Notes: generated by a model not told the origin, from the sequence alone. A stretch of DNA of 64,000 bases from an uncultured Schlesneria sp. (GCA_903871875.1 CAIQIR010000017.1:1-64000); one strand, 5' to 3'; shown: positions 8,736 through 18,428, counted from the first letter of the stretch. Program-made: numbers and translations.

Positions 8736-10244
8736 TTACGTGAGAATCTCGGTGATGACGCGTCCATGGTCGATCTCCAGCCGTTTTCGGCCGGGGATTT
8801 CCAGACGGCGATTGTCCAGCCCCAAGAGATGCAGCACGGTCGCGTGCAGGTCCGTGACATAATGGCCTTCGCCCAGGGCGTGATAGCCCAGTTCGTCGGT
8901 CGCGCCGTGGACATGGCCACGTTTAATTCCCGCCCCGGCCATCCAGATCGTGAAACCATTCGGATGGTGATCACGTCCATCCTTGCCCCCTGCGCGAAGT
9001 TCCAATCCGGGAGTCCGGCCAAATTCCGTGCAAAACACCACCGTGACGTCGTCCATCAGGCCGCGTTGCTTGAGATCTTGAATCAGCCCGGCCACCGGCT
9101 GGTCGACATTCGCACAAAGCTTCGTGTGGTTGTCCTTCAGTTTCTGATGGGAATCCCAGACTCCATAGGGCGACGGAAAGACCTGCACAAAACGTACTCC
9201 CCGTTCGACCAGTTTTCTGGCGGCGAGCAACTTCTCCCCTGCCGCCTTGGTCGTATCCTTATCGAGCCCGTACAGCTTCGCAGTGGCCTCCGTTTCGGTG
9301 GTGAAATCGATTGCCTCGGGAACGGCCGTCTGCATTTTGAACGCCATCTCATAGGCCCGAATGCGAGCTCGCAGATCCTGATCTGTGGGATACTCCACTG
9401 CCGAAAGCTCGTTCAACCGCGCAATCAGTTCGTATTCGCGTCGTTGTTCCGCATCGGTCTGGCTCGCAACGCGGTGTCCGAACGGCAGCGGTTCTTTCGG
9501 ATCGAGTGCCAGCGGGATCCCTGCGTGCTGCGGCCCCAGATAGTACGAATCGATCGACTGCCGCGTGTCAGAGCGCGTCGGTCCGCCCAGCACCACAAAC
9601 TTGGGCAGATTGTCGTTCATCGATCCCAGCCCATAGTTGACCCACGAACCGACGCTGGGCTGCGGTTCATCCAGTCGATGTCGGCCGGTGTGAATCTGAT
9701 TTTCGGCGGCATGATCGTTGTCTGTCGTCCACATGTTGCGGACGAAACACAAATCGTCGACGCATTCCGCCAGGTGTGGCCACCAGTCGGTGACTTCGAT
9801 CCCGCTTTCGCCGTGCTTTTTCCAACCCACTTGCATCGGATAGATCGTGGGATAGACATCGCGCACGTTGATTTCTTCCGCCAGTACCGAGCGAAATCGT
9901 TGTTTTTGCAGCGGCGAATTGACCGGATTTTCAAACGGAGTTTTGTCGAACGTCATTCCCGCATACTGATTGAGCGCCGGCTTGGGATCGAACGTCTCCA
10001 GATGGCTGTAACCACCGGACAGAAAAATCCAGATGATGGATTTCGCTCGGGGTGCGAAATGGGATGCCCCCTGGCGTCGATCATCCGTCATCAACGGCAA
10101 GAGATCGGCCGCCGCTGTCGCACCGTCGGCGGACAACATCGCCCCCAGAGCCATTCCGGTGAAGCCCATCCCCAGATCCGCCAGAAAGGCGCGACGCGAC
10201 GGACACTGGCATAATTCCGCGGACTGATTCGTTCGCTTGGCCAT
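8736..10244 (-). CDS. DUF1501 family secreted protein
   Basis: A 502-residue DUF1501 protein. A short N-terminus with two cysteines (LCQCP) precedes the Tat motif SRRAFLADLGMGFTG. The family signatures IIWIFLSGGYSHLETFDPKP, FCTEFGRTPGLELRAGGKDG and RDHHPNGFTIWMAGAGIK are present. It starts 10 bp after the stop of the PSCyt1-DUF1549-DUF1553 gene on the same strand, so the two are almost certainly co-transcribed and act together in the cell envelope. It converges on the upstream DUF1501 gene with a 48-bp gap. A long open frame on the opposite strand is only a shadow. Confidence 0.92.
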   Translation of the reverse strand: MAKRTNQSAELCQCPSRRAFLADLGMGFTGMALGAMLSADGATAAADLLPLMTDDRRQGASHFAPRAKSIIWIFLSGGYSHLETFDPKPALNQYAGMTFDKTPFENPVNSPLQKQRFRSVLAEEINVRDVYPTIYPMQVGWKKHGESGIEVTDWWPHLAECVDDLCFVRNMWTTDNDHAAENQIHTGRHRLDEPQPSVGSWVNYGLGSMNDNLPKFVVLGGPTRSDTRQSIDSYYLGPQHAGIPLALDPKEPLPFGHRVASQTDAEQRREYELIARLNELSAVEYPTDQDLRARIRAYEMAFKMQTAVPEAIDFTTETEATAKLYGLDKDTTKAAGEKLLAARKLVERGVRFVQVFPSPYGVWDSHQKLKDNHTKLCANVDQPVAGLIQDLKQRGLMDDVTVVFCTEFGRTPGLELRAGGKDGRDHHPNGFTIWMAGAGIKRGHVHGATDELGYHALGEGHYVTDLHATVLHLLGLDNRRLEIPGRKRLEIDHGRVITEILT

Positions 10245-10254
10245 CAGACACCTC

Positions 10255-13200
10255 TCAGCGGATTGCCAGAAAATCGTTGTGATTCAATAGCGCCCGGACC
10301 AGGCCTTCCCGCAGGCGGACCTGGCCCGAGTTGGCACCTGCTGGTACGGCGAGAAATTCCTGACAAATCGTCAACTCGTTCTCGGTGGGACGTCGAGTTA
10401 AAATTCGTTCATAGGCAGCCGTGATGAATGCCGTCGGTTCGGATCGCTGTTCAGCGGGCTGCAATTTCCAAAGTACGTCGGCAAGAGTCTTACTCAATTC
10501 GTGCACCAGCTCACTATTGGTGAGCGCGAGCGCCTGCTGCGGGATGATGCTTTGCGTCCGACGATAACAATCGGCCGGTTCGGGCGCATCGAACAAAGTG
10601 CCCAAAGCACTTTTGCCGTCAACTTCCGGCTGACTGCAGTAATAAATTGTACGCCGATAAGTCGTCAGCGCCTGCGAGTTTTCCAGTTCTTGACCACCCA
10701 TTCGCGGATCCAGTCGATCGGCGACCGACAACAGGCTGTCGCGTACGACTTCGGCTTCCATGCGTCCCGGGTTCATGCGCCACAGAAACTTGTTTTCGGG
10801 ATCGATCGCACTCGACGAATTGCCGTCAGACCCGGATGACGACGACATGGCGTAAGTCTCACTCGTCACGATCAAGCGGTGCAGATGTTTCATGTTCCAG
10901 CCCGATTCCATGAGTTCCACGGCCAGCCAGTCGAGCAGCACCGGATGAGTCGGCGGGGCACCGCTCAGGCCAAAGTCATAGACCGTGGCGACCAACGGGG
11001 AATGAAAATGTCGCAGCCAGAGATGATTGACAGCCACGCGAGCCGTCAACGGATTGTCCCGATTCGCGATCCACTCGGCCAAAGCTCGTCGTCGGCCGGT
11101 ACTGGTCTCTGGGTAGACCTGACTGAGCGCCGAATAGCGGTCGGTTTGTAACGGATCCTGCAGTGCCGCGCGAGCTTTATCGAGCGACACGCTGGCGAGT
11201 GTCAGTTGTTTGTCCGCGGCTTCGATCTCTTTGGCTCGGTTGGCATCGGTGGCGGGTTTCGTCTCCGCGACTGCCAACAACTGATCCTTGGTCACCACAT
11301 CTGCTTCCGTCGTCAAAACGGCCGCTTCGCGCTCCAGTTGACTGGCCGTCCGAATCACCTTCGGCAAATCCGCGTCCGGTGTCTCGCCATGCCTTGCGCG
11401 ATCTGCTGCGATCCGAGCGTTCGTACTTTCCAATTGTGCGAGACAGGCCGCTCGCCGCATCTCGGCGGCTTTCAATCGAAGTTCCTGCACCTCGAGCGCC
11501 CGCCGAGCGTCGCGCACCTTTTTCGACGCCTGCATCAGCGATTCGTCGCACACCGCGGCCGAAACCTGTGACGTCGCTTGAGCTTGACTGAACGAGGAAC
11601 CGAACCAGCCATCGATCCCGATCACATCATGACCGTCGCAATAGGTAGGACTTTCGAAATCAAAATAGGCCAGTTGTGATGAAGCAGAGTCCGCGTCTGG
11701 TGCTGCGTCTGGAAGCGCCCTCACGGTAACGTTGTCGAAGGCCGCGACGCTGCCCGTTCGCACATCAAATGTGATGGCTTTTGCAAGACCATCCACCGGG
11801 TTCCAACCGTTCCTGGCGACCGGGACATGATCTATCAGCAGGACGTTGTCGACCAATGATCGGACCGACAACAGGCAGCGATCATCCTTCGCAGGCAAAA
11901 CCAGTTCCACGTCAAACCGATTCTGTCCGGCGGCAATATCATACCGTCCCGCTTCGAATTCCGTAAACGACGCCGGCTGGTACGAAACGATGCTTCCTTT
12001 CTCGAAGGCGATCAGTCCTGCCGTCAGTCCCTTCTCGACATCTTTGGCTAGTTGGAAATTGACGTGTGCGTCCTGCAAGATTTGCAGCTGAAAGCCGATC
12101 GTCAAACTGTCATCCCGCAATTTGATCGCTCGTAGTCCGTGGTGCACGATGCGGCGACCGGCAGTGGCATCGAGTAACAGCGATTGCCGACCAACCAGGA
12201 CGCTCGAGCGACCAGCTTGTTCTGACAACTGACGCGCCGCCACAAACTCGGCTTCGGCTTCGGCCAGTTTCGTTTGCAGATCAGGCAATGCTGTAACGAC
12301 CGCCTCGCGGATCGACGGCAATTGCGATTCCGCTGCGACGAGCGCGGCCTGATGATCCGACAGAATGGTCGCTTGAATCGCAGGTCGCAACCCCGGATAC
12401 CAGGCCCGTGGGGGAAGTTTGACGGAAGCGATTGACACCGGTTGGGTCGTCAAGAACCCCGGCACACCCGGTGCAATTGAACCACGTTCGGTGACTCGAT
12501 TTCGCTCGTCACCGCCCCTGTAGAACCAAGTCGGTGCTTCAGGAAATTTGTCGAAGATGCGGACGCCGCCCAGACGAATAATCTTTCGCAACACACCGTA
12601 TTGGTAGTCGTCGAAGGGACCAGGATCAGCTTCATTGGGTACGCGATCTTGGCGGATGGAAATCGGTTCGAAGAACGCCCGAAATCGAAAATAGTCTTCC
12701 TGGGAAATCGGATCGTATTTGTGGTCGTGACAATGAGCACAATTAAACGTGAGACCCAGAAACGCCTTACCGGTGTGCTCGACGTTGCTGCGCATCCAAT
12801 CATTGGGGTTCAGAGCGTACCAATTCCGAATGAGATAGCCGGTCGCGTAACCGGCGTCATCGTTTTCCGGTGCCACCTCGTCGCCGGCGAGCATCTCGGC
12901 CACCATTTGGCCGTACCCCTTGTCTTCATTCAGCGAATTCACGATCCAGTCTCGCCAGCGCCAGATTTGCGGGGCACTGTTCCAGACGTCGGGAACATGC
13001 CGGCGACCAAACCAGTCGCTGTAGCGCCAGACATCCATCCAGTGCCGGCCCCAACGCTCACCATATTGAGCCGAATTCAATAATCGATCAACGACCCGCT
13101 CGCAGGCATCAGGCGAATCGTCCCCGAGAAAACTCGTCAGCTGGTCAGGAGTCGGCGGCAGGCCGATCAGATCGAGAAAAACGCGCCGCAGCCAAACCGA

Positions 13201-13740
13201 CTTTGAAGTCCGAGCCTGACGCATCAATCCTCGCCGGGTCCGTTCCTGCTCCAAGAATGCGTCGATCGGGTTTTGCGCACCGGCATCCACCTGTGGAACG
13301 TCAGCCCGCACTGGAGGTTGAAAGGCCCAATGCTGACGCGTGTCACGTTCTGGTTGTTCGTGATCCGGTGACTCGGCTCCCTGCTGGATCCACAACGCAA
13401 TTCGTTCCACTTGCGTCAGTGTCAGCGGTTCCCCCTGGGGCGGCATTCGTTGCGAGAGGTCTCTCGACGTGATTCGCTCGACCAGCGGACCATCCACCGT
13501 GCCCGCGGTCAGGACGTTGCCGGATTGGCTTCCCTGGCGAATCAATCGGCCCGCATCCAGCCTCAGTCCAGCTTCCTGTTTCAAGGCCCCGTGGCAGGCA
13601 TAGCATCGCGATTTGAAGATCGGTTTGATTTCGCGGAGATAGTCGACACGTTCTGAGGGTCGCTCTTCGGCGCACAGACTGGCGCACCACAGGCCCCAGA
13701 CCACAACTAACGTTGCCAGACGCCAAGAGTTTTCGCTCAT
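10255..13740 (-). CDS. PSCyt1-DUF1549-DUF1553 protein with insert domains
   Basis: A secreted protein of about 1161 residues; ATG 13740 gives a signal peptide ending CASLCAEE and has GGGGACGAG upstream, while ATG 13761 is possible. PSCyt1 carries CYACHGALKQEAGLRLDAG near residue 45, and PSCyt2/DUF1549 carries CAHCHDHKYDPISQEDYF. DUF1553 fills the C-terminal third (NPLTARVAVNHLWLRHF). Between them lie an N-(x)-FDVELVLP beta-rich segment resembling a LamG/concanavalin-type fold, and a ~130-residue alanine/glutamate-rich coiled coil. These inserts suggest surface-polymer binding or assembly. The CxxCH pairs suggest c-type haem, which is not proven. Operon with the following DUF1501 gene. Confidence 0.92.
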   Translation of the reverse strand: MSENSWRLATLVVVWGLWCASLCAEERPSERVDYLREIKPIFKSRCYACHGALKQEAGLRLDAGRLIRQGSQSGNVLTAGTVDGPLVERITSRDLSQRMPPQGEPLTLTQVERIALWIQQGAESPDHEQPERDTRQHWAFQPPVRADVPQVDAGAQNPIDAFLEQERTRRGLMRQARTSKSVWLRRVFLDLIGLPPTPDQLTSFLGDDSPDACERVVDRLLNSAQYGERWGRHWMDVWRYSDWFGRRHVPDVWNSAPQIWRWRDWIVNSLNEDKGYGQMVAEMLAGDEVAPENDDAGYATGYLIRNWYALNPNDWMRSNVEHTGKAFLGLTFNCAHCHDHKYDPISQEDYFRFRAFFEPISIRQDRVPNEADPGPFDDYQYGVLRKIIRLGGVRIFDKFPEAPTWFYRGGDERNRVTERGSIAPGVPGFLTTQPVSIASVKLPPRAWYPGLRPAIQATILSDHQAALVAAESQLPSIREAVVTALPDLQTKLAEAEAEFVAARQLSEQAGRSSVLVGRQSLLLDATAGRRIVHHGLRAIKLRDDSLTIGFQLQILQDAHVNFQLAKDVEKGLTAGLIAFEKGSIVSYQPASFTEFEAGRYDIAAGQNRFDVELVLPAKDDRCLLSVRSLVDNVLLIDHVPVARNGWNPVDGLAKAITFDVRTGSVAAFDNVTVRALPDAAPDADSASSQLAYFDFESPTYCDGHDVIGIDGWFGSSFSQAQATSQVSAAVCDESLMQASKKVRDARRALEVQELRLKAAEMRRAACLAQLESTNARIAADRARHGETPDADLPKVIRTASQLEREAAVLTTEADVVTKDQLLAVAETKPATDANRAKEIEAADKQLTLASVSLDKARAALQDPLQTDRYSALSQVYPETSTGRRRALAEWIANRDNPLTARVAVNHLWLRHFHSPLVATVYDFGLSGAPPTHPVLLDWLAVELMESGWNMKHLHRLIVTSETYAMSSSSGSDGNSSSAIDPENKFLWRMNPGRMEAEVVRDSLLSVADRLDPRMGGQELENSQALTTYRRTIYYCSQPEVDGKSALGTLFDAPEPADCYRRTQSIIPQQALALTNSELVHELSKTLADVLWKLQPAEQRSEPTAFITAAYERILTRRPTENELTICQEFLAVPAGANSGQVRLREGLVRALLNHNDFLAIR

Positions 13741-14096
13741 GAGACTCGTCCCCTGCCGCATCTCCGATCGCCCATCATGGCCGACTTGAGCGGGGGATTC
13801 TACCCTTCCTTGTAATGAATCAGCTGAGGATACCCGAAGAGTTTTCCGATCGGCTCGGGCCTCATTTCATGATGATCTGCACGCCGATTGTCATTTTGGC
13901 CGCTCACCAGAATTCCTCGCTAGTCCCGCAATCGATCGGGCTGTCAGTTTGGCAACGGCGGCTTGGGATTGCGACTCTCGCGCATCGTGACTGCTTTCAG
14001 CCAGCCGTCCGAAGATCATTCGAACTGGCGATTTTTCCGAGGGTTATGACAAGGTCACTCCGTGAACCCACGCCCCTCCTTGCTCGCTTTTTAGAT

Positions 14097-14115
14097 TTGG
14101 TACACGACTTGCTTT
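14097..14115 (+). promoter_or_regulatory. Candidate sigma-54 (-24/-12) promoter of the Hsp20 gene
   Basis: The sequence TTGG-TACACGACTT-GCTT has GG at 14099-14100 and GC at 14111-14112, exactly the GG-N10-GC spacing of RpoN promoters, and it resembles the consensus TTGGCACG-N4-TTGC. A transcript starting ~12 bp downstream would give a leader of ~85 nt before ATG 14208. The region 13741-14096 upstream holds no gene; any activator site could lie there (for example around 14041-14070). Confidence 0.5.
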
Positions 14116-14207
14116 TCACTCAGAACAGACCAGGCCTGGTCCACTCACAATTTCACTTCGATCCAATTAACAATGGGACAGTGTCCCTGCCTCATGGGAG
14201 ACATAGT

Positions 14208-14654
14208 ATGCTCGTTAGAACCCGCAGATTCAGTTTGCCATCGGCCGATTCGCTGACCAATGTTCAACGGGAAATGGAGAATTTCTTCGGTCAGGTCTTG
14301 AACGGCACCTCCGATCAGAATGGTCATTCAACCGGCTGGCACGTACCGGTCGCGATGTGGGAAGACGCCGACAAGGTCTATTTGGAACTCGAAGTTCCAG
14401 GTGTTAATAAGGACAGTATCGATCTGACCGTTCACAAAGGTGTGATGCGCATCTCCGGTGAACGCAAACAACCGGAAAGTGATCGCAACTATTCGATCAA
14501 TGATCGCCAGTATGGTTCGTTCGAGCGGACCGTGTCGCTGCCCGAATTCGTGGACGCAGATAGCGTCGATGCCCAACTGACCAATGGTGTTCTGCAAATC
14601 GTTGTGTCCAAACGACCGGAAGCACAGCCCAAAAAGATTACCGTCAGGGACTGA
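14208..14654 (+). CDS. Hsp20/alpha-crystallin small heat-shock protein
   Basis: A cytoplasmic holdase chaperone of 148 residues that binds unfolding proteins. The alpha-crystallin domain spans ~45-140, from WHVPVAMWEDADKVYLELE through VNKDSIDLTVHKGVMRISGE to the conserved LTNGVLQIVV (the A-x-x-x-NGVL signature). The C-terminus carries only a degenerate form of the I-x-I tail. The start is ATG 14208 with GGGAG eight bases upstream; the frame is open back to 13815 but that extension is not protein-like. The gene stands alone, behind a sigma-54-type promoter and ahead of a strong hairpin at 14738. Confidence 0.95.
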   Translation: MLVRTRRFSLPSADSLTNVQREMENFFGQVLNGTSDQNGHSTGWHVPVAMWEDADKVYLELEVPGVNKDSIDLTVHKGVMRISGERKQPESDRNYSINDRQYGSFERTVSLPEFVDADSVDAQLTNGVLQIVVSKRPEAQPKKITVRD

Positions 14655-14737
14655 GCACTCTGTGACACACAAGAGCCCTCGTTCCCAGATGAGTTCCTTC
14701 CGCTGAGAGCGAGTGGGTTGAAAATCCGTTTCCAAAG

Positions 14738-14777
14738 AACCGGCCGAAGCGATTCACCTGAATCGCTCCGGCCGGTT
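14738..14777. terminator. Strong hairpin between convergent hsp20 and symporter genes
   Basis: AACCGGCCGAAGCGATTC pairs with GAATCGCTCCGGCCGGTT around a 4-nt loop, an 18-bp stem with one mismatch. It is followed by only a short T stretch, so it may act as a bidirectional terminator or transcript-stabilising hairpin. Confidence 0.5.
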
Positions 14778-14824
14778 TGCATTTCCAGGTGGGCGGCTAT
14801 CGCCTCGTCATCCCGCCATCGGAT

Positions 14825-16315
14825 TTAAGTCACATCCACCATCACCTTGGCGCGACCGATCGGCAACAAACTGGCCAGAGATCCGACAATGACACCGACG
14901 GCAAACGAACCGGGCATGATCCACATGATGCTTAGCGAACCAATGCCGAGAGCTCCGGAAAAAGCGATGCAGACGGCGGTGGTCACGCTCGCGAGTGCCG
15001 CGAACAAAGCTCCAAACGTTGTCGCCCAGCGAACGAAGATCGCCAGAAAGAACAGCACGAACAGCGGGGCAACCAGCAGATTGCACACGCGATAGCAAAG
15101 ATCAACAAGATTTCCTTCCACTCGGCTGACCAACAGGCTAAGCAAGATCACCACAACACCGATCACGGCTGAAATCCACCGAGCCAACCGAACGCGCTGA
15201 GAGTCAGTCAAGGGCTCCGTGCGGAAACGGCCAATGAAATCTTCGGTGATGACCGCACAGGACGAATTCATGCCGGACGCCAGGCTCGACATCGCCGCCG
15301 ATAAGATTGCAGCGATGATGACGCCGGTCATGCCAAACGGCAGCCCCACCACAACAAATCGTGGAAAGAGCTTGTCGGCACCCTCGACCAGATTGACTTG
15401 ATCTGTCAACAGCTCGGGATGAGCCGTGAAAAAGCCCACGACCGCCAGGCCGACCATTCCCAGCAGCACTCCCACCAGCGCCTCGGCATACAGCGTCGTA
15501 TTCAGCGAACGACGCGCGGCCGCCGCGTCGCGGGTCGACAGCCAACGTTGGATCGCCATCTGATCCGATCCGCAGGTGCAGACATACCAGGCAAACGTCG
15601 ACATCGCCGCGCCAAGAAACGTCATGCGCGTCGACGAATCGACAAGAAACTGGGGCTTCGCCCAGTGACTGGCCCACTGCTGCGGCCACCACGCGCCGAC
15701 ACCACCCAGGTTCACACTGATGATCACAATCACTGCGAACGCGCCACCCAGCATGATCAGCGATTGCAATGCGTCCGTGACGACCACGGCTCGCAGGCCT
15801 CCTTCGGCCGTGTAAATCAATGTAATCAGGCACATCACGATCGCCGCTGCTAAAGTCGCGGACGGACCGAGTCCCAACAGGGGCGACAACACCTTGTCTG
15901 ACGTCGCGTACAGGATCGAGGCCATCCAGCCCAGTCGCATCGTCAAAAACATCAGCGAACCGACCAACCGCACGCTAATGCCAAAGCGGCGTTCCAGAAT
16001 CTCGTAGGCGCTGGTCACACGCTGCCGCATGATGAAGGGGATCAAGGCCCAACCGACGACAATTGAAATCAGCGGAAAGGCCGTGTATTGGGCCAGCACC
16101 ATCGGTCCGTTCTTGACCATTTCGCCCGGCACGGCCAAGTAGGACAACGAGCTGGTTAGCGTCGCAAACAGTGACAATCCCACAGCGAACGGACTCATCC
16201 GCCGGCCGCCAAGGTGATAGTCCTCGGCCGTTTCCGTCCGATTCCCGTAGTACCTGCCGACCGCCAGCATCGCGAACGCATACATCGCGACAACGATCCA
16301 ATCCACTAGCGCCAT
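14825..16315 (-). CDS. Sodium:solute symporter (SSS/SLC5 family)
   Basis: An inner-membrane protein of 496 residues with about 13 hydrophobic segments. Family hallmarks are AEDYHLGGRRMSPFAVGLS and TSSLSYLAVPGEM near the N-terminus, a GCxxA-like TAEGGLRAVVVTDALQ segment, and SAAMSSLASGMNSSCAVITED in the middle. The start ATG 16315 is preceded by GAGGAAA; the in-frame ATG at 16396 would add 27 residues that are not membrane-like. It should couple Na+ entry to uptake of a small organic solute such as a sugar, carboxylate or amino acid. The substrate is not predictable, although the neighbouring aldolase and amidohydrolase genes suggest an organic acid or amino compound. Confidence 0.92.
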   Translation of the reverse strand: MALVDWIVVAMYAFAMLAVGRYYGNRTETAEDYHLGGRRMSPFAVGLSLFATLTSSLSYLAVPGEMVKNGPMVLAQYTAFPLISIVVGWALIPFIMRQRVTSAYEILERRFGISVRLVGSLMFLTMRLGWMASILYATSDKVLSPLLGLGPSATLAAAIVMCLITLIYTAEGGLRAVVVTDALQSLIMLGGAFAVIVIISVNLGGVGAWWPQQWASHWAKPQFLVDSSTRMTFLGAAMSTFAWYVCTCGSDQMAIQRWLSTRDAAAARRSLNTTLYAEALVGVLLGMVGLAVVGFFTAHPELLTDQVNLVEGADKLFPRFVVVGLPFGMTGVIIAAILSAAMSSLASGMNSSCAVITEDFIGRFRTEPLTDSQRVRLARWISAVIGVVVILLSLLVSRVEGNLVDLCYRVCNLLVAPLFVLFFLAIFVRWATTFGALFAALASVTTAVCIAFSGALGIGSLSIMWIMPGSFAVGVIVGSLASLLPIGRAKVMVDVT

Positions 16316-16545
16316 GGCAACATTTCCTCGATCACTGTCGGCGGTCGTCCATTGTGAGTGGCCTAGCATCGTATTATCGTTCTTCAGGTACCGCAACCAG
16401 CGGTCACTTCTTACGCACGGTCATAGAGCTTGGCGATAACGGATCCGACGTCGAACAGTACGCACCGTCACAATCCCGCCAGTTCGTGATTTGGCCTTGA
16501 ATTCCGGCGAATTGAACGTGATCCCCATCAGAAAGAGACGGACGA

Positions 16546-17370
16546 ATGAGAGCGAGTCGAGTCAAAGCGAAATTGAAACGGGGCGAGCCCGCCCTGATCA
16601 CCTGCTGCCATTTCATCGATCCCAGTGTCTACGAACTGGTCAGCCTGATGGGGTTCGACGGAATTTGGCTCGATCTGGAACACCATTCGACCAGCGACGA
16701 GACCGCGGCGGGGCTGATGCGAGCAGCGCGAGTCGGCTCAGCGGATATCGTGGCGCGACCGGCCAAAGGAGAATTCATGCGGATGGCCCGGCTGCTCGAA
16801 GCGGGTGCCCAGGCCATCATGTACCCGCGCTGTGAATCGGGTGAAGAAGCGGCCGAACTGGTCCGCTGGGCCAAGTTCGCTCCGCTCGGCGAACGTGGCG
16901 TCGATGGCGCAAATGGTGACAACCCCTACTGCTCCATGCCGATGGCACCCTACTTGAAAGCCGCCAACGAAAACACGCTGATCATCGCTCAGTTGGAATC
17001 CCCTGCCGCACTCGATCAGGTTGACGCCATCGCCAGCGTCCCGGGTATCGACGTCCTGATGGTCGGCCCCGCCGACTTGAGCGTCGTGGCCGGAATTCCC
17101 TTTCAATACGATCATCCCTTGATTGCAGATGCCTACCGCCGCACGGCCGATGCCGCTAAGCGAGCGGGCAAATGGTGGGGAACTGTCAGTTGGGGTCCGG
17201 AACATACGCAGAAATTATTCGATCTCGGTGCGAAGTTTATCTGTCATGGCTGTGACATCATCATGGTCAAGCAGGGTATGGAACTGCTGCAACAGCGTTT
17301 CGCCCCCCTCGGGTTCACGTTCGAAAATCGCCTGGCGGCGGAGGCTGCCCAATTGGCGAAACACGCCTGA
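16546..17370 (+). CDS. HpcH/HpaI-type class II aldolase/citrate lyase family protein
   Basis: A 274-residue TIM-barrel enzyme. Family features are FDGIWLDLEHHSTS at the start of the barrel, the catalytic/metal segment AGAQAIMYPRCES, LIIAQLESPAALDQVDAI (metal-binding Glu) and VLMVGPADLSV (metal-binding Asp). Such enzymes cleave or form 2-keto-3-deoxy-acids or 4-hydroxy-2-oxoacids with divalent metal, releasing pyruvate plus an aldehyde. The start is ATG 16546 with AGAGACGG upstream. It heads a same-strand run with the alpha/beta hydrolase and amidohydrolase genes. The exact substrate is unknown. Confidence 0.92.
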   Translation: MRASRVKAKLKRGEPALITCCHFIDPSVYELVSLMGFDGIWLDLEHHSTSDETAAGLMRAARVGSADIVARPAKGEFMRMARLLEAGAQAIMYPRCESGEEAAELVRWAKFAPLGERGVDGANGDNPYCSMPMAPYLKAANENTLIIAQLESPAALDQVDAIASVPGIDVLMVGPADLSVVAGIPFQYDHPLIADAYRRTADAAKRAGKWWGTVSWGPEHTQKLFDLGAKFICHGCDIIMVKQGMELLQQRFAPLGFTFENRLAAEAAQLAKHA

Positions 17371-17400
17371 CAAAATGCCGACCGAACGGATTAAATTAGG

Positions 17401-17431
17401 AATCCCCTGTCGACCACTCCGACAGGGGATT
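17401..17431 (+). terminator. Perfect 12-bp hairpin after the aldolase gene
   Basis: AATCCCCTGTCG (17401-17412) and CGACAGGGGATT (17420-17431) form a perfect stem around a 7-nt loop, 30 bp after the aldolase stop. It lacks a T-run, so it may attenuate or stabilise the message rather than end it. Confidence 0.4.
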
Positions 17432-17477
17432 GACCCCGAACCACGTTCCGCAGCACGAACCGCACAGGATTCGCCGT

Positions 17478-18368
17478 ATGTCGCAAAATCGATGGCTCCA
17501 TCTGTTCGGCTGGCTGGTGTGGGCTTGTCTCAGTCACGCGGTCTTCCTGGATTTCGTCATCGCCGACGAGCCTCGCGAGATCCAGATTCGAAAAACTCCG
17601 GACGGAGTCCGGTTCGGTGTGATCGGGGAAATCGACGGGCGGAAATCTCCCGCTCCGACATTACTGATCGTCGCGCATGGATTTGAAGAAATGCGACGGC
17701 AACAGGTTTACACGCAGGTGGCCGCCATTCTCGCACCACACGGCTGGATCAGCGTCATCGTGGAACCACCCTGCCACGGTGACGATGTTCGACCGGGCGA
17801 ACCGGTTCAACTGGAAGGATGGCGACATCGGTTGGAAAAGGGGGAAGAGTTTATCTCGGCGTTTACGGCCAAAGCCCGTGGGATTCTCGATTTTCTGATT
17901 ACTGACAAAATCACCGATCCTGAACGCGTTGCCGTTTGCGGCACCTCACGCGGAGGATTCCTCGCCTATCATCTCGCCGCTACGGATCCGCGCATCAAAG
18001 CCGCTGGCGGGATTTCCCCCGTCACCCGACTGACCGCCCTGCGAGAATTCACGACCACGACTCATCGTGTGCAAGCCGATCAACTCAATGTCGCAACGCT
18101 CGGACCGAAACTCGCCGGCCGAGCGATCTGGTTGAGTATCGGTAATCACGATGTCCGGGTCGACACTGACGATGCGATCGCCTTTACGCGCGCGGTCGTC
18201 AACGCCACAGCTCGTCCTGACGCACCCAACGCCGTGATTCCGGTGGAACTGCTGGTAGCGCCCGCACCTGGCCATACCAAAATCGACCAGGCCCACGAAC
18301 GCCTCGCCGAGTGGCTAATGCATCGTTTTTCCGAAGCCGAAATCCAAACCGAAAAAGCGAAACACTAA
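17478..18368 (+). CDS. Secreted alpha/beta hydrolase
   Basis: A 296-residue protein. A start at ATG 17478 gives a hydrophobic signal (LFGWLVWACLSHAVFLDFV) with a cleavage site near IADEP; the frame is open to 17430. The alpha/beta-hydrolase core shows LLIVAHGFEE (oxyanion-hole region), the nucleophile elbow GTSRGG and a late histidine in APAPGHTKID. It resembles the DLH/prolyl-oligopeptidase-like branch and probably hydrolyses an ester or amide in the periplasm. It is probably co-transcribed with the aldolase 107 bp upstream and the amidohydrolase 60 bp downstream. The substrate is unknown. Confidence 0.85.
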   Translation: MSQNRWLHLFGWLVWACLSHAVFLDFVIADEPREIQIRKTPDGVRFGVIGEIDGRKSPAPTLLIVAHGFEEMRRQQVYTQVAAILAPHGWISVIVEPPCHGDDVRPGEPVQLEGWRHRLEKGEEFISAFTAKARGILDFLITDKITDPERVAVCGTSRGGFLAYHLAATDPRIKAAGGISPVTRLTALREFTTTTHRVQADQLNVATLGPKLAGRAIWLSIGNHDVRVDTDDAIAFTRAVVNATARPDAPNAVIPVELLVAPAPGHTKIDQAHERLAEWLMHRFSEAEIQTEKAKH

Positions 18369-18428
18369 GGAAGCGGCTGGAACTGGCCCGCCTCTGTCTG
18401 TCACTCGTTCACTGCTCGAGGCCTTCAC

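Noticed and set aside
8713-8746. Terminator between convergent DUF1501 genes
   Set aside because: The TTCTCACG/CGTGAGAA hairpin has an 18-nt loop, no T-run and overlaps the stop codon of one gene, so it was not listed as a terminator.
8766-10214. Open frame of 482 codons on the plus strand
   Set aside because: It lies exactly antisense to a clear DUF1501 gene, lacks any family motif, and its composition mirrors the codon pattern of the opposite strand.
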